From positions 1-50,059 of the forward strand of contig NZ_SZQA01000046.1 in the NCBI RefSeq assembly GCF_005233835.1: 50,059 nt of DNA, given 5' to 3'. A program made the position numbers and the translations under genes. The notes under the pieces were generated by a model. That model ran no database searches. It was not told where the DNA came from and saw only the letters and a list, made by a program, of their open reading frames with translations. Below are positions 32,451-39,961 of this stretch, piece by piece (the first letter of the stretch is position 1; every line of letters starts with the position of its first letter). The stretch is from Herbidospora galbida (GTDB lineage: Bacteria; Actinomycetota; Actinomycetes; Streptosporangiales; Streptosporangiaceae).

Positions 32451-33890
32451 ATGAACGACGATAGCAGTATCGCTCGTCTCGCCGACAGTCTGAAAGCTCA
32501 GGCCGCCTCTCTGCGGCCCGGCGACCGGCTTCCCTCCAGCCGGGAGATCGTCCAGGCCCACGGCGTCTCGCCCGTCACCGTCTCCAAGGCCGTGGCGCGG
32601 CTGGTCGCCGAGGGGGTCGTCACCACGCGGCCGGGCGCGGGCGCGTTCGTCGCCGCGCCGCCGCGTCCGCGGGAGACCGATCCCTCCTGGCAGACCGTCG
32701 CGCTGGGCGGCCGGGTCGTCGACGAGGCGGCGCTGACGTCGATCCTCCAGCAGCCCGCCGAGGGGGTGATCCCGCTCACCGGCGGCTATCTCAACCCGGT
32801 GCTGCGGCCGACCAAGGAGCTCGGCGCCGCCGCGATCAGGGCGGTGAAGCGGCCCGACGCCTGGTCGATGCCGCCGCGCGCGGGCGTGCCCGAGCTGCGC
32901 ACCTGGTTCGCCGGTGAGACGGAGACGACGCAGAACGACGTGCTGATCGTCAGCGGCGGGCAGGCCGCGCTGACCCACGCCTTCCGCGGGCTGGCCGCGC
33001 CCGGCGATCCGGTGCTGGTGGAGACGCCGACCTATCCGGGGGCGCTGGCGACCGCGCGGGCGGCCGGGCTGCGGGTCGTGCCGGTGCCGGCCGACGACGG
33101 CGGGGTGCGGCCCGACCAGCTCGCCGAGGCGTTCGCGCGGACCGGGGCCAGGGTCTTCTACTGCCAGCCGACGCTGCAGAACCCGTCGGGGGCGACGCAG
33201 TCACTGGAGCGGCGGCGGCAGGTGCTCGACATCGCGCGGGCGGCCGGCGCGTTCGTCGTCGAGGACGACTTCGCCCGCTATCTCACCACCACTCCCCCGC
33301 CGCCTCCTCTGGTGGCGCTCGACACGCACGGCACGGTCGTGCACGTGCTGTCGCTCAGCAAGATCACCGCGCCGAGTCTCCGGGTGGCGGGGCTCGTGGC
33401 CAGGGGGCCGGCCGCCGCGCGGCTGCGGGCCGCGCAGATCGTCGAGTCGTTCTTCGTCGCGCGGCCGCTCCAGGAGACGGCGCTGGAGTTCGTGTCGGCC
33501 CCCGCCTGGCGACGGCACCGGGCGGCCGTCGCGGCGGAGCTCGACGAGCGGCGGGGGATCCTGCTGGAGAGCCTGCGGCGGCATCTGCCCGACCTGCGGG
33601 TGGAACTGGTGCCGAAGGGAGGGCTGCATGTGTGGGTACGGCTCCCGCCCGCCCTCGACGAACCGGCGCTCGTCGAACGCGCCCAGCGGGCGGGGGTGCT
33701 GGTCAGCCCGGGGCGGATCTACCACGCCACCGAGCCGCCGGGCCCGTGGCTGCGGCTCACCCACACGGCCGCGTCCCATCGGGCCGAACTGGCAGAGGGG
33801 GTCATTCGCCTCGCGACGGCTTACGGGGAACTCGCGGCTGACGCTCCCGGCGCTTCTTCTGCTGGAAGGCCAGGTAGGCGAGGTAGCTGA
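32451..33890 (+). CDS. MocR/PdxR-type GntR regulator with aminotransferase fold
   Basis: 479-residue regulator. A GntR winged helix fills residues 1-75 (SLRPGDRLPSSREIVQAHGVSPVTVSKAVARL) and a fold-type I PLP aminotransferase domain runs from about 110 to 460. PLP-site features are GGQAALTHAFRGL, YCQPTLQNPSG (substrate Asn), VVEDDFARY (pyridine-N Asp) and the Schiff-base lysine in LSLSKITAPSLRVAG. The effector is probably PLP or an amino compound. The ATG at 32451 lacks a Shine-Dalgarno and follows a TACTCT -10, so it is probably leaderless. It is divergent from the EamA permease, its likely target. The last 15 residues or so are Arg/Ser-rich and overlap a small antisense gene. Confidence 0.87.
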   Translation: MNDDSSIARLADSLKAQAASLRPGDRLPSSREIVQAHGVSPVTVSKAVARLVAEGVVTTRPGAGAFVAAPPRPRETDPSWQTVALGGRVVDEAALTSILQQPAEGVIPLTGGYLNPVLRPTKELGAAAIRAVKRPDAWSMPPRAGVPELRTWFAGETETTQNDVLIVSGGQAALTHAFRGLAAPGDPVLVETPTYPGALATARAAGLRVVPVPADDGGVRPDQLAEAFARTGARVFYCQPTLQNPSGATQSLERRRQVLDIARAAGAFVVEDDFARYLTTTPPPPPLVALDTHGTVVHVLSLSKITAPSLRVAGLVARGPAAARLRAAQIVESFFVARPLQETALEFVSAPAWRRHRAAVAAELDERRGILLESLRRHLPDLRVELVPKGGLHVWVRLPPALDEPALVERAQRAGVLVSPGRIYHATEPPGPWLRLTHTAASHRAELAEGVIRLATAYGELAADAPGASSAGRPGRRGS

Positions 33891-33897
33891 CGTGCAT
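33802..33897 (-). CDS. predicted 31-residue basic small protein
   Basis: A small frame beginning MHVSYLAYLAFQQKKRRERQ, with an aromatic/aliphatic start followed by a strongly basic tail (about 11 Lys/Arg). It has an excellent ribosome binding site: AAGGAG six bases before the ATG at 33897. Immediately upstream (33910-33962) is copy 3 of the palindromic leader element in the same relation to the start as copies 1 and 2. It lies antisense to the end of the MocR gene. I do not recognise the family; the support is the start region and context, not homology. It could be a leader peptide or a membrane/RNA-binding micropeptide. Confidence 0.45.
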   Translation of the reverse strand: MHVSYLAYLAFQQKKRRERQPRVPRKPSRGE

Positions 33898-33909
33898 GGT
33901 GTTCTCCTT

Positions 33910-33962
33910 AAGCGAGAAGCGGACGGCCGAAGGCCGACCGTGGCTCGCGCTTGAACCTGCCC
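33910..33962 (-). repeat. dispersed palindromic leader element, copy 3
   Basis: The best-folding copy. On the minus strand GCGAG pairs with CTCGC, CGG with CCG, CGGCC with GGCCG, with a T-T mismatch, a small internal loop and a TTC apical loop. GGCAGGTTC lies 5' and CGCTT 3'. AAGGAG and the ATG of the small gene follow. Confidence 0.72.
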
Positions 33963-34049
33963 GATAGACAGGAAATCACGACACCAGCTAAAGCGTTACA
34001 GGGGTGTCTTGTTATTCCCGGCTAGAGTGCCCCGGAAGGAGTGATCCAC

Positions 34050-34577
34050 GTGTCCGGCCCGGCTGAACTGCTGCGCGACTTCGTCAACACCTACGACGTC
34101 GAGACCGATACCGACGACCTGACCTCCCCGCAGGCGTTGCGCGACTGGCTGGAGGGCCACGGCCTCCAGCCCGCCGACGATCTCGCGCTCGCCAGGAACC
34201 TGCGGGAAGGTCTGAGGGCCGGCCTGCGGCACAACCACGACGTGGTGGCGTACACGACCCCCGAACCTCTGGAGGCGGCGCTGTCGGCGCTTTCGCTGCG
34301 CGTCGCCATCGACGGCGGGACGCCCCGGCTCGTGCCGGCCGACGGCGCGGCCCACCGCGGTCTCGCGGAACTCGCGGCCATGATCGCTGCGGCGCACGCC
34401 GACGGGACGTGGCCACGCCTTAAGGTGTGCGTCGAGAGCACCTGCCAGGCCGCCTTCATCGACGCGTCGAAGAACCGGTCACGTGCGTGGTGCTCGATGC
34501 GCGTGTGTGGAAATCGCACGAAAACTCGGACATATAGGGCACGACGTCAGGCTGAAGGTCCGGGGATGCCCGCCTGA
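34050..34577 (+). CDS. CGNR zinc-finger protein (ABATE domain)
   Basis: 175-residue putative stress-responsive regulator. The N-terminal ABATE-like helical domain begins LLRDFVNTYDVETDTDDL. The C-terminal CGNR zinc finger reads CVESTCQAAFIDASKNRSRAW followed by CSMRVCGNRTK, with four cysteines and the name-giving CGNR. I place the start at GTG 34050 because AAGGAG (34036-34041) is 8 nt before it; GTG 34041 overlaps that site. The target is unknown. It lies 38 bp before a GNAT gene that has its own AAAGGAG site. Confidence 0.84.
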   Translation: MSGPAELLRDFVNTYDVETDTDDLTSPQALRDWLEGHGLQPADDLALARNLREGLRAGLRHNHDVVAYTTPEPLEAALSALSLRVAIDGGTPRLVPADGAAHRGLAELAAMIAAAHADGTWPRLKVCVESTCQAAFIDASKNRSRAWCSMRVCGNRTKTRTYRARRQAEGPGMPA

Positions 34578-34615
34578 CCAGTACGGTGTCATAGGCACAG
34601 AAAGGAGCCGGCCAA

Positions 34616-35233
34616 ATGGGTGTCAGACCTGCCCGTCTCGAAGATGTCGACGCGGTGACGAGCACCCAGATCAGGGCGTGGAAGCACGGTTACCGCGATT
34701 TCCTGCCCCCCGGCCCGCTAGAGCAGATGACCGGCCCCGCCGCCGAGAAGATGTGGCGGCGCCAGTGGGACGAGGCGATCCTCTCGCCGCCCTCCCCCCG
34801 GCACCGGGTGCTGGTCGCCGTGGAACGCGTCGTCCCCGACACCGAAGAGTGGCACGCGCTGGGTCCCGGCGGGGTGCTCGCGGCGCTGCCGACGGCGGCC
34901 GAGCGGGCCAGCGACCGGGTCGTGGGGCTCGCCTCACACGGGCCCGCCGAAGACCCTGATCTGCATCCCGGGTTCACGGCCGAGCTGCTCACGCTGCTGG
35001 TCGACCCGAACCACATCCGGCGCGGCCACGGCAGCCGGCTGCTCAACGCGACCGTCGACCACCTGCGCGACGACGGCTACAGCTCCGTCGTGACCTGGGT
35101 GTTCGCCGAGAACTACGCGATGCTCGGGTTCCTCGAGTCGGCCGGCTGGGGCGAGGACATGGCCGAACGGGTGCTCGACATGGGCCGTCCGATCCGGATG
35201 GTCCGCATGACGACGGACATCTCACGCGCGTGA
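34616..35233 (+). CDS. GNAT-family N-acetyltransferase
   Basis: 205-residue acyl-CoA-dependent acyltransferase. It shows the N-terminal VRPARLEDVDAVTSTQIRAWKHGYRDFLP, the motif A strand ELLTLLVDPNHIRRGHGSRLLNA (acetyl-CoA pyrophosphate loop R-x-x-G-x-G/S) and motif B NYAMLGFLESAGW. The substrate is unknown. AAAGGAG precedes the ATG by about 8 nt. The end overlaps menA by GTGA, so the two are co-translated. Confidence 0.87.
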   Translation: MGVRPARLEDVDAVTSTQIRAWKHGYRDFLPPGPLEQMTGPAAEKMWRRQWDEAILSPPSPRHRVLVAVERVVPDTEEWHALGPGGVLAALPTAAERASDRVVGLASHGPAEDPDLHPGFTAELLTLLVDPNHIRRGHGSRLLNATVDHLRDDGYSSVVTWVFAENYAMLGFLESAGWGEDMAERVLDMGRPIRMVRMTTDISRA

Positions 35234-36102
35234 CCACCCCGGCTCAATGGGTCGCCGGCGCGCGGCCCCGCACTCTCCCCGCAGCGGTCGTCCCGGTCGC
35301 GGCCGGCACCGGCGTCGCCATCGGCGCCGGCCACTTCGTCTGGTGGGCCGCCCTGGCCGCCCTCTTCGTCGCGCTGGTCCTCCAGGTCGGCGTCAATTAC
35401 GCCAACGACTACAGCGACGGAATCAAGGGCACCGACGACGGTCGCGTCGGCCCGATGCGGCTCGTCGGCTCGAAGGCGGCCACCCCCAAGGCGGTGCTCA
35501 CCGCGGCGCTCGGCTGCTTCGCCGCCGCCGCCGTGGTCGGCCTGGCCCTCGTCGTGGCGACCTCGGCCTGGTGGATGCTGGCCTTCGGAGCCCTGTCGAT
35601 CCTCGCGGCCTGGTTCTACACGGGCGGCTCGCGCCCCTACGGCTACCGGGCGCTCGGCGAGCTCTCGGTGTTCTTCTTCTTCGGCCTGGTGGCGGTCATC
35701 GGCACCGCCTACGTGCAGGCCGGCTGGACGTGGACGGCGGTCTGGGTGAGCGTGCCCGTGGGTTTGCTCGCCGTGGCGCTGCTGGTGGTGAACAACCTGC
35801 GCGACCTGCGCACCGACGGCCCGGCCGGGAAGCGCACCCTGGCGGTGGTGCTCGGCGACCGGCGCACGAGGTTCCTCTACGCCGCGTGCCTGCTGGTGCC
35901 GTTCGCCTGCCTGGTGCCGCTGGCCTTCTCCCACCCGTTCGCGGCGCTGGGGCTGCTCGCGCTGCCGCTGGCGATCCGACCGGTGCGCGAGGTCATCGGG
36001 GCCCGCATCGAGGGCCGGGCGCTGATCCAGACGCTGCAGCAGACCGGGCGGCTTCAGATCATATTCGGCGTTCTGTTCGCGGTGGGCCTTGCACTTGCGT
36101 AA
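35230..36102 (+). CDS. menA: 1,4-dihydroxy-2-naphthoate polyprenyltransferase
   Basis: 290-residue UbiA-family membrane enzyme that prenylates 1,4-dihydroxy-2-naphthoate in menaquinone synthesis. The first Asp-rich Mg-pyrophosphate motif is NYANDYSDGIKG (NDxxD) and the second NNLRDLRTDGPAGKRT. About eight or nine transmembrane helices are visible. The GTG overlaps the GNAT stop (GTGA). No other menaquinone genes are nearby, so it is a stand-alone essential gene inside otherwise accessory DNA. Confidence 0.93.
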   Translation: MTTPAQWVAGARPRTLPAAVVPVAAGTGVAIGAGHFVWWAALAALFVALVLQVGVNYANDYSDGIKGTDDGRVGPMRLVGSKAATPKAVLTAALGCFAAAAVVGLALVVATSAWWMLAFGALSILAAWFYTGGSRPYGYRALGELSVFFFFGLVAVIGTAYVQAGWTWTAVWVSVPVGLLAVALLVVNNLRDLRTDGPAGKRTLAVVLGDRRTRFLYAACLLVPFACLVPLAFSHPFAALGLLALPLAIRPVREVIGARIEGRALIQTLQQTGRLQIIFGVLFAVGLALA

Positions 36103-36150
36103 ATCCATTATTGGGCACGCGTAATCAGGTAATGCTCGACAGGTTAAGTC

Positions 36151-36170
36151 GACTCCACGATAGTGGACTC
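36151..36170 (+). promoter_or_regulatory. inverted repeat upstream of the Nudix operon
   Basis: GACTCCAC-gata-GTGGACTC pairs at 7 of 8 positions and ends 25 bp before the Nudix ATG. It lies in an AT-richer promoter stretch (36103-36195) and is a candidate operator for the four-gene operon. Confidence 0.42.
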
Positions 36171-36195
36171 AATTCCCTTGACCAGAGAGAAGAGC

Positions 36196-36636
36196 ATGCC
36201 TCAACTGACGTTCGCTCAGAAGGCCGTGATCGTCGATCGCGATCGCATCCTGTTGGTGCGCAAATCCGCCGCCGATCCCCACAATCCCGGACTGTGGGAA
36301 CTCCCGGGCGGCCGGCTCAAGACCCCCATGGAGCCGCTGGCCGAGCAGATCACCCGGGAGGTGCTGGAGGAGACCGGCTTCCACGTCGTGCCTGATCAGA
36401 TCATCGATCTGTGGGACTGGCAGATGCCCGTCGGGCGCGAGATCGTGCGGGTCATCGCGGTGTCACGGCTCTGCCGGGTCCTGGGCGACCCGGGGAAACC
36501 GTGCCGGGCGCGCGACGACTACCTCGACGAACAGGCGTGGCATCCACTCGGGCTCTTGGGCGGCCTTGACGTCATCCCGTCGCAGAAGCCCACTATGCAA
36601 CGCCTCCCGGAACTGATCCCCAGCCTTTCGGGATGA
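36196..36636 (+). CDS. Nudix hydrolase
   Basis: 146-residue MutT-like enzyme that hydrolyses a nucleoside diphosphate linked to another moiety. The Nudix box begins GGRLKTPMEPLAEQ and ends ITREVLEETGF; it has one extra residue in the first spacer (G-x6-E instead of G-x5-E), while R-E-x-x-E-E-x-G is intact. QKAVIVDRDRILLVRKS precedes it. The ATG at 36196 follows a purine-rich site; an upstream GTG in the same frame overlaps the operator-like repeat and is less likely. First gene of a four-gene operon with a nucleotide kinase-like protein, a HIT protein and a membrane-anchored protein. The substrate is unknown. Confidence 0.87.
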   Translation: MPQLTFAQKAVIVDRDRILLVRKSAADPHNPGLWELPGGRLKTPMEPLAEQITREVLEETGFHVVPDQIIDLWDWQMPVGREIVRVIAVSRLCRVLGDPGKPCRARDDYLDEQAWHPLGLLGGLDVIPSQKPTMQRLPELIPSLSG

Positions 36637-36646
36637 GGCCGCCGAG

Positions 36647-37258
36647 GTGGCGCCGCCCGCAATGGTCATCGTCTCCGGATTCACCGCTGCCGGCAAAACC
36701 ACGCATTCCAGGATCCTCGCCGAAATGCTGGAGTGGAAATACCTCGGAATGTCGGCGATCAGAAGACGCATATTGCCCGAGTCGGGTTCGGCGGCCGAAG
36801 AATGGCTGCCGGAGGGCGACCGGCTGCGGGCCGCCGACACCGGCGTCGACCGCGAGATGGACCGCCTCATGGGCCGGGCCATCGCCGCCACCGACTCTCC
36901 CTTGGTGGTCGACGCCTGGCTGCAACCCTGGCTCTGCGCCGATCCGGGGGCCGTCAGGGTGTGGCTGGAGTCGAGCTTCCCCTCGCGGGTGGCCAAGGCT
37001 CAGGTCAGCCGGTTGCGTTCGGGAGCACGGGCGTCACCCCTCACCCGCCGGGAGATCGCGGCGAAGGACGCGTTCTCCGTCGCGCACTTCCGCCGGGTCC
37101 ACGGCGTGCGGTTCGGGCCCGATCCGGAGCTGTTCGACCTGATCGTCGACAACTCCGCCTTCATCTCCCGCCCGACGGTCGAGAGCAGCGACCGGGGCAT
37201 CGCCGGGTTCGGCCCGGTCCTCTACGAACTCGTCACGGGGCTGTTGCATGATCGCTGA
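36647..37258 (+). CDS. P-loop nucleotide kinase-like protein (AAA_33 type)
   Basis: 203-residue P-loop protein. Walker A is GFTAAGKTTHS at residues 11-21. A DxD/hhhD-like strand (LVVDAWLQPW) and a lid-like Arg-rich segment (RLRSGARASPLTRREIAAKDAF) follow, as in AAA_33/zeta-toxin-like and cytidylate-kinase-like proteins. It would phosphorylate a nucleotide, sugar or other small substrate; which one cannot be read. The start is GTG 36647, with GAGG upstream; ATG 36662 is possible. It lies 10 bp after the Nudix gene, and its last 11 bases overlap the HIT gene, which indicates a single translation unit. Confidence 0.75.
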   Translation: MAPPAMVIVSGFTAAGKTTHSRILAEMLEWKYLGMSAIRRRILPESGSAAEEWLPEGDRLRAADTGVDREMDRLMGRAIAATDSPLVVDAWLQPWLCADPGAVRVWLESSFPSRVAKAQVSRLRSGARASPLTRREIAAKDAFSVAHFRRVHGVRFGPDPELFDLIVDNSAFISRPTVESSDRGIAGFGPVLYELVTGLLHDR

Positions 37259-37868
37259 CTGCTTCCTGTGCCGGTCGGCCGCGGGGGCGGACGACATCCC
37301 CTGGACCGACCGGCCCTTGTGGCTCGACCCGCGCTGCGGCGTGGTGCTGCCCGGAATGGGCGGGCTGTCGCCCGGCTATCTGTTGCTGGCGCCCATCAGG
37401 CATGTGCACAGTTTGCGAACCGCCGTCGCGAGTGACCGAAGCGAACGCGACTTCCGCGAGTTCGTGGCCGAGGTCCTCGATTTCCTCGTACGCCGCCACG
37501 GAGACCTCACCTATTGGGAACACGGCGGCGCCTCGACCGAAAACCTGCTCCCCAGGTCGGCCTGCATCGACCACGCCCATTTGCACATCGTGCCCGGCTT
37601 CCACGATCTGCCCAGGCCACCGGCCTGCCAGAGTTTTCCCGACCTGGCCTCGGCGCTGTCGGATAACCCAGAAGACGGAGCTCCATATCTGTTATTGGGC
37701 CATCACAAAGGGCCCTGTCATGTCGGTGCGGACATCGGCAGAAGCCAGTACTACCGGCGCGAGTGGGCCAAAATACTGGGGAAGCCAGATCATTGGGATT
37801 ACCTGGTTACGGAAGACGGCACAAACACCATGCGCACCATCGACTCGTTCTTTCCGCACCGCGCGTGA
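37248..37868 (+). CDS. HIT-family nucleotide hydrolase/transferase-like protein
   Basis: 206-residue histidine-triad protein. An N-terminal CFLC (residues 5-8) can bind zinc with later His/Cys, LLLAPIRHVHSL is the usual HIT strand-helix, and the active site is HAHLHIVP (His-x-His-x-His). The domain is longer than classical HIT proteins, with a 90-residue C-terminal extension containing YLLLGHHKGPCHVG and SQYYRREWAKILG. Family members hydrolyse or transfer nucleoside monophosphates. It overlaps the kinase gene by 11 bp and the next gene by GTGA. The last 200 bp are clearly less GC-rich than the neighbours, which suggests horizontal origin. Confidence 0.83.
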   Translation: MIADCFLCRSAAGADDIPWTDRPLWLDPRCGVVLPGMGGLSPGYLLLAPIRHVHSLRTAVASDRSERDFREFVAEVLDFLVRRHGDLTYWEHGGASTENLLPRSACIDHAHLHIVPGFHDLPRPPACQSFPDLASALSDNPEDGAPYLLLGHHKGPCHVGADIGRSQYYRREWAKILGKPDHWDYLVTEDGTNTMRTIDSFFPHRA

Positions 37869-39052
37869 ACCAGCTCACCCGCGAGAGGCTCACCGCCGGG
37901 ATCGACCGGATCCAGGAGGCCATGCAGAGCTTCCTGGAACTGGCCAAGCAGCTCGAAGGGCTGCCCCCCGACCAGTACGCCGCCGGGCAGTTCCTCAAGT
38001 CGATCGACCAGCGCGGCGTCTACGGCACCACCGGCGCCCTGCTGACCCTGGCACGGGCCACCCCCTCCGCGCTCACGGTCACACAGATCCGCGGCCTCAC
38101 CAACCACCTGATCTCCCGGGAGTCGGCGGAGAACCGGCTGGCGAAGACCAGGGGCGACAAGGCGGCGCTGAAGCCCCGGCTCGACAACGAGGCGCGCATC
38201 ACCTTCAAGGCCGCCGACCTGCTCTACGCCCTCGCGGCCACCCCCGTCTGGGCCGAGCACGGCGCCGAACTGGCCGGTGAGGTGATCGGCCGCATCGACG
38301 CCGCCCGCATCCCGGTGGGCGGCTGGGGCGTGGAGCTGAAGCAGACGTGCACCGTCGACATGGTCGCCACCGCCTCCGTGATCCGCGCCCGGACCGCCGC
38401 CCGGCTGCCCGTCGCACCGCAGGACGTCGACCTGCTCCGCATCACCGCGCGCAGCCCCCAGGAGAACCCGCACGTCAGGATCTACTGCCTGCTGGCGCTG
38501 CTGGAGCAGCCGTTCGTCCGCGACGACGACGGCGCCCTCGTCGAGGAGTTCCTCGCCACGCTCGACCCGTTCACGCGGACCGAGGAGGACTACAAGTTCG
38601 AGATGGCGCGCCACCACCACTGGATCCACATCCCCTGGCAGCTCTATCTGCTCTCGTGCGTGGCCCTCTGGCGGCCGGGCCTGTTCCACACCGACGTCCG
38701 GGTCCGCGCGGTGCTCGACGACGCGCTGACGGCGCTGGAGAGCCGGGAGGGCTACATCTATCCGGGCCGGGGCGGGGAACGCTCCACGCGGACCTACGGA
38801 ATTCTGATGGACACGCTGTGGCGGATCCGCCAGGTGCTCGGCCCGCCGCCACCGCCGGTCTGGACGCCGCGGCGGGTGCTGAAGATCGCGTCCTGGAGCG
38901 GCCTGGCGGTGGGCGGCGGGTTCACCGCCGCGTCGTTGTGGTGGTGGGCGCAGGGCGAGGAGGGCCCGCTCGGATCCGTCGGCGGAAACGTGGCCGCCGC
39001 CGCCCTACTGGCGGCCCTGAGCCTGCTGCTCGGCTGGGTCAAGAAGCGGTGA
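37865..39052 (+). CDS. membrane-anchored helical (toroid-like) protein of unknown function
   Basis: 395-residue protein. The first 325 or so residues are soluble and helical with repeat-like blocks (YGTTGALLTLARATPSA, FKAADLLYALAATPVW, VRIYCLLALLEQPFVRDDDG, REGYIYPGRGGERSTRTYGIL), reminiscent of the alpha/alpha-toroid fold of terpenoid-cyclase-like proteins; that is shape-level inference. The C-terminus has two transmembrane helices (SGLAVGGGFTAASLWWW and NVAAAALLAALSLLLGW) ending in a basic KKR. It has no signal peptide, so the large domain probably faces the cytosol. The GTG at 37865 overlaps the HIT stop. As the last gene of the Nudix-kinase-HIT operon it could be the membrane partner or effector. 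Confidence 0.6.
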   Translation: MNQLTRERLTAGIDRIQEAMQSFLELAKQLEGLPPDQYAAGQFLKSIDQRGVYGTTGALLTLARATPSALTVTQIRGLTNHLISRESAENRLAKTRGDKAALKPRLDNEARITFKAADLLYALAATPVWAEHGAELAGEVIGRIDAARIPVGGWGVELKQTCTVDMVATASVIRARTAARLPVAPQDVDLLRITARSPQENPHVRIYCLLALLEQPFVRDDDGALVEEFLATLDPFTRTEEDYKFEMARHHHWIHIPWQLYLLSCVALWRPGLFHTDVRVRAVLDDALTALESREGYIYPGRGGERSTRTYGILMDTLWRIRQVLGPPPPPVWTPRRVLKIASWSGLAVGGGFTAASLWWWAQGEEGPLGSVGGNVAAAALLAALSLLLGWVKKR

Positions 39053-39193
39053 CCAGCGCATCCGTTCGGGGATGACCCCCCGCACCCCGCCCTCCGGGTG
39101 GGGCGTGTCGCCCCGCCGCCTCGGGATCAGGTGGACGTGGGCGTGCGGCACGGTCTGACCGGCCGCCACGCCGCAGTCGACCCTCCTGTACCC
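39005..39193 (-). pseudogene. C-terminal remnant of a HIT-family gene
   Basis: On the minus strand just after dapB, a frame reads AAGQTVPHAHVHLIPRRRGD followed by GGVRGVIPE, the unmistakable end of a HIT protein with its histidine triad. The N-terminal two thirds are absent: upstream sequence runs straight into the dapB stop. A GTG at 39169 could start a 54-residue product, but the fold would be incomplete. Its 3' end overlaps the convergent membrane-protein gene. Probably a relic left when the island formed. Confidence 0.68.
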
Positions 39194-39204
39194 ACGAAAG
39201 GCGG

Positions 39205-39948
<744 letters not shown>

Positions 39949-39961
39949 CTAAGGCTAGCGG

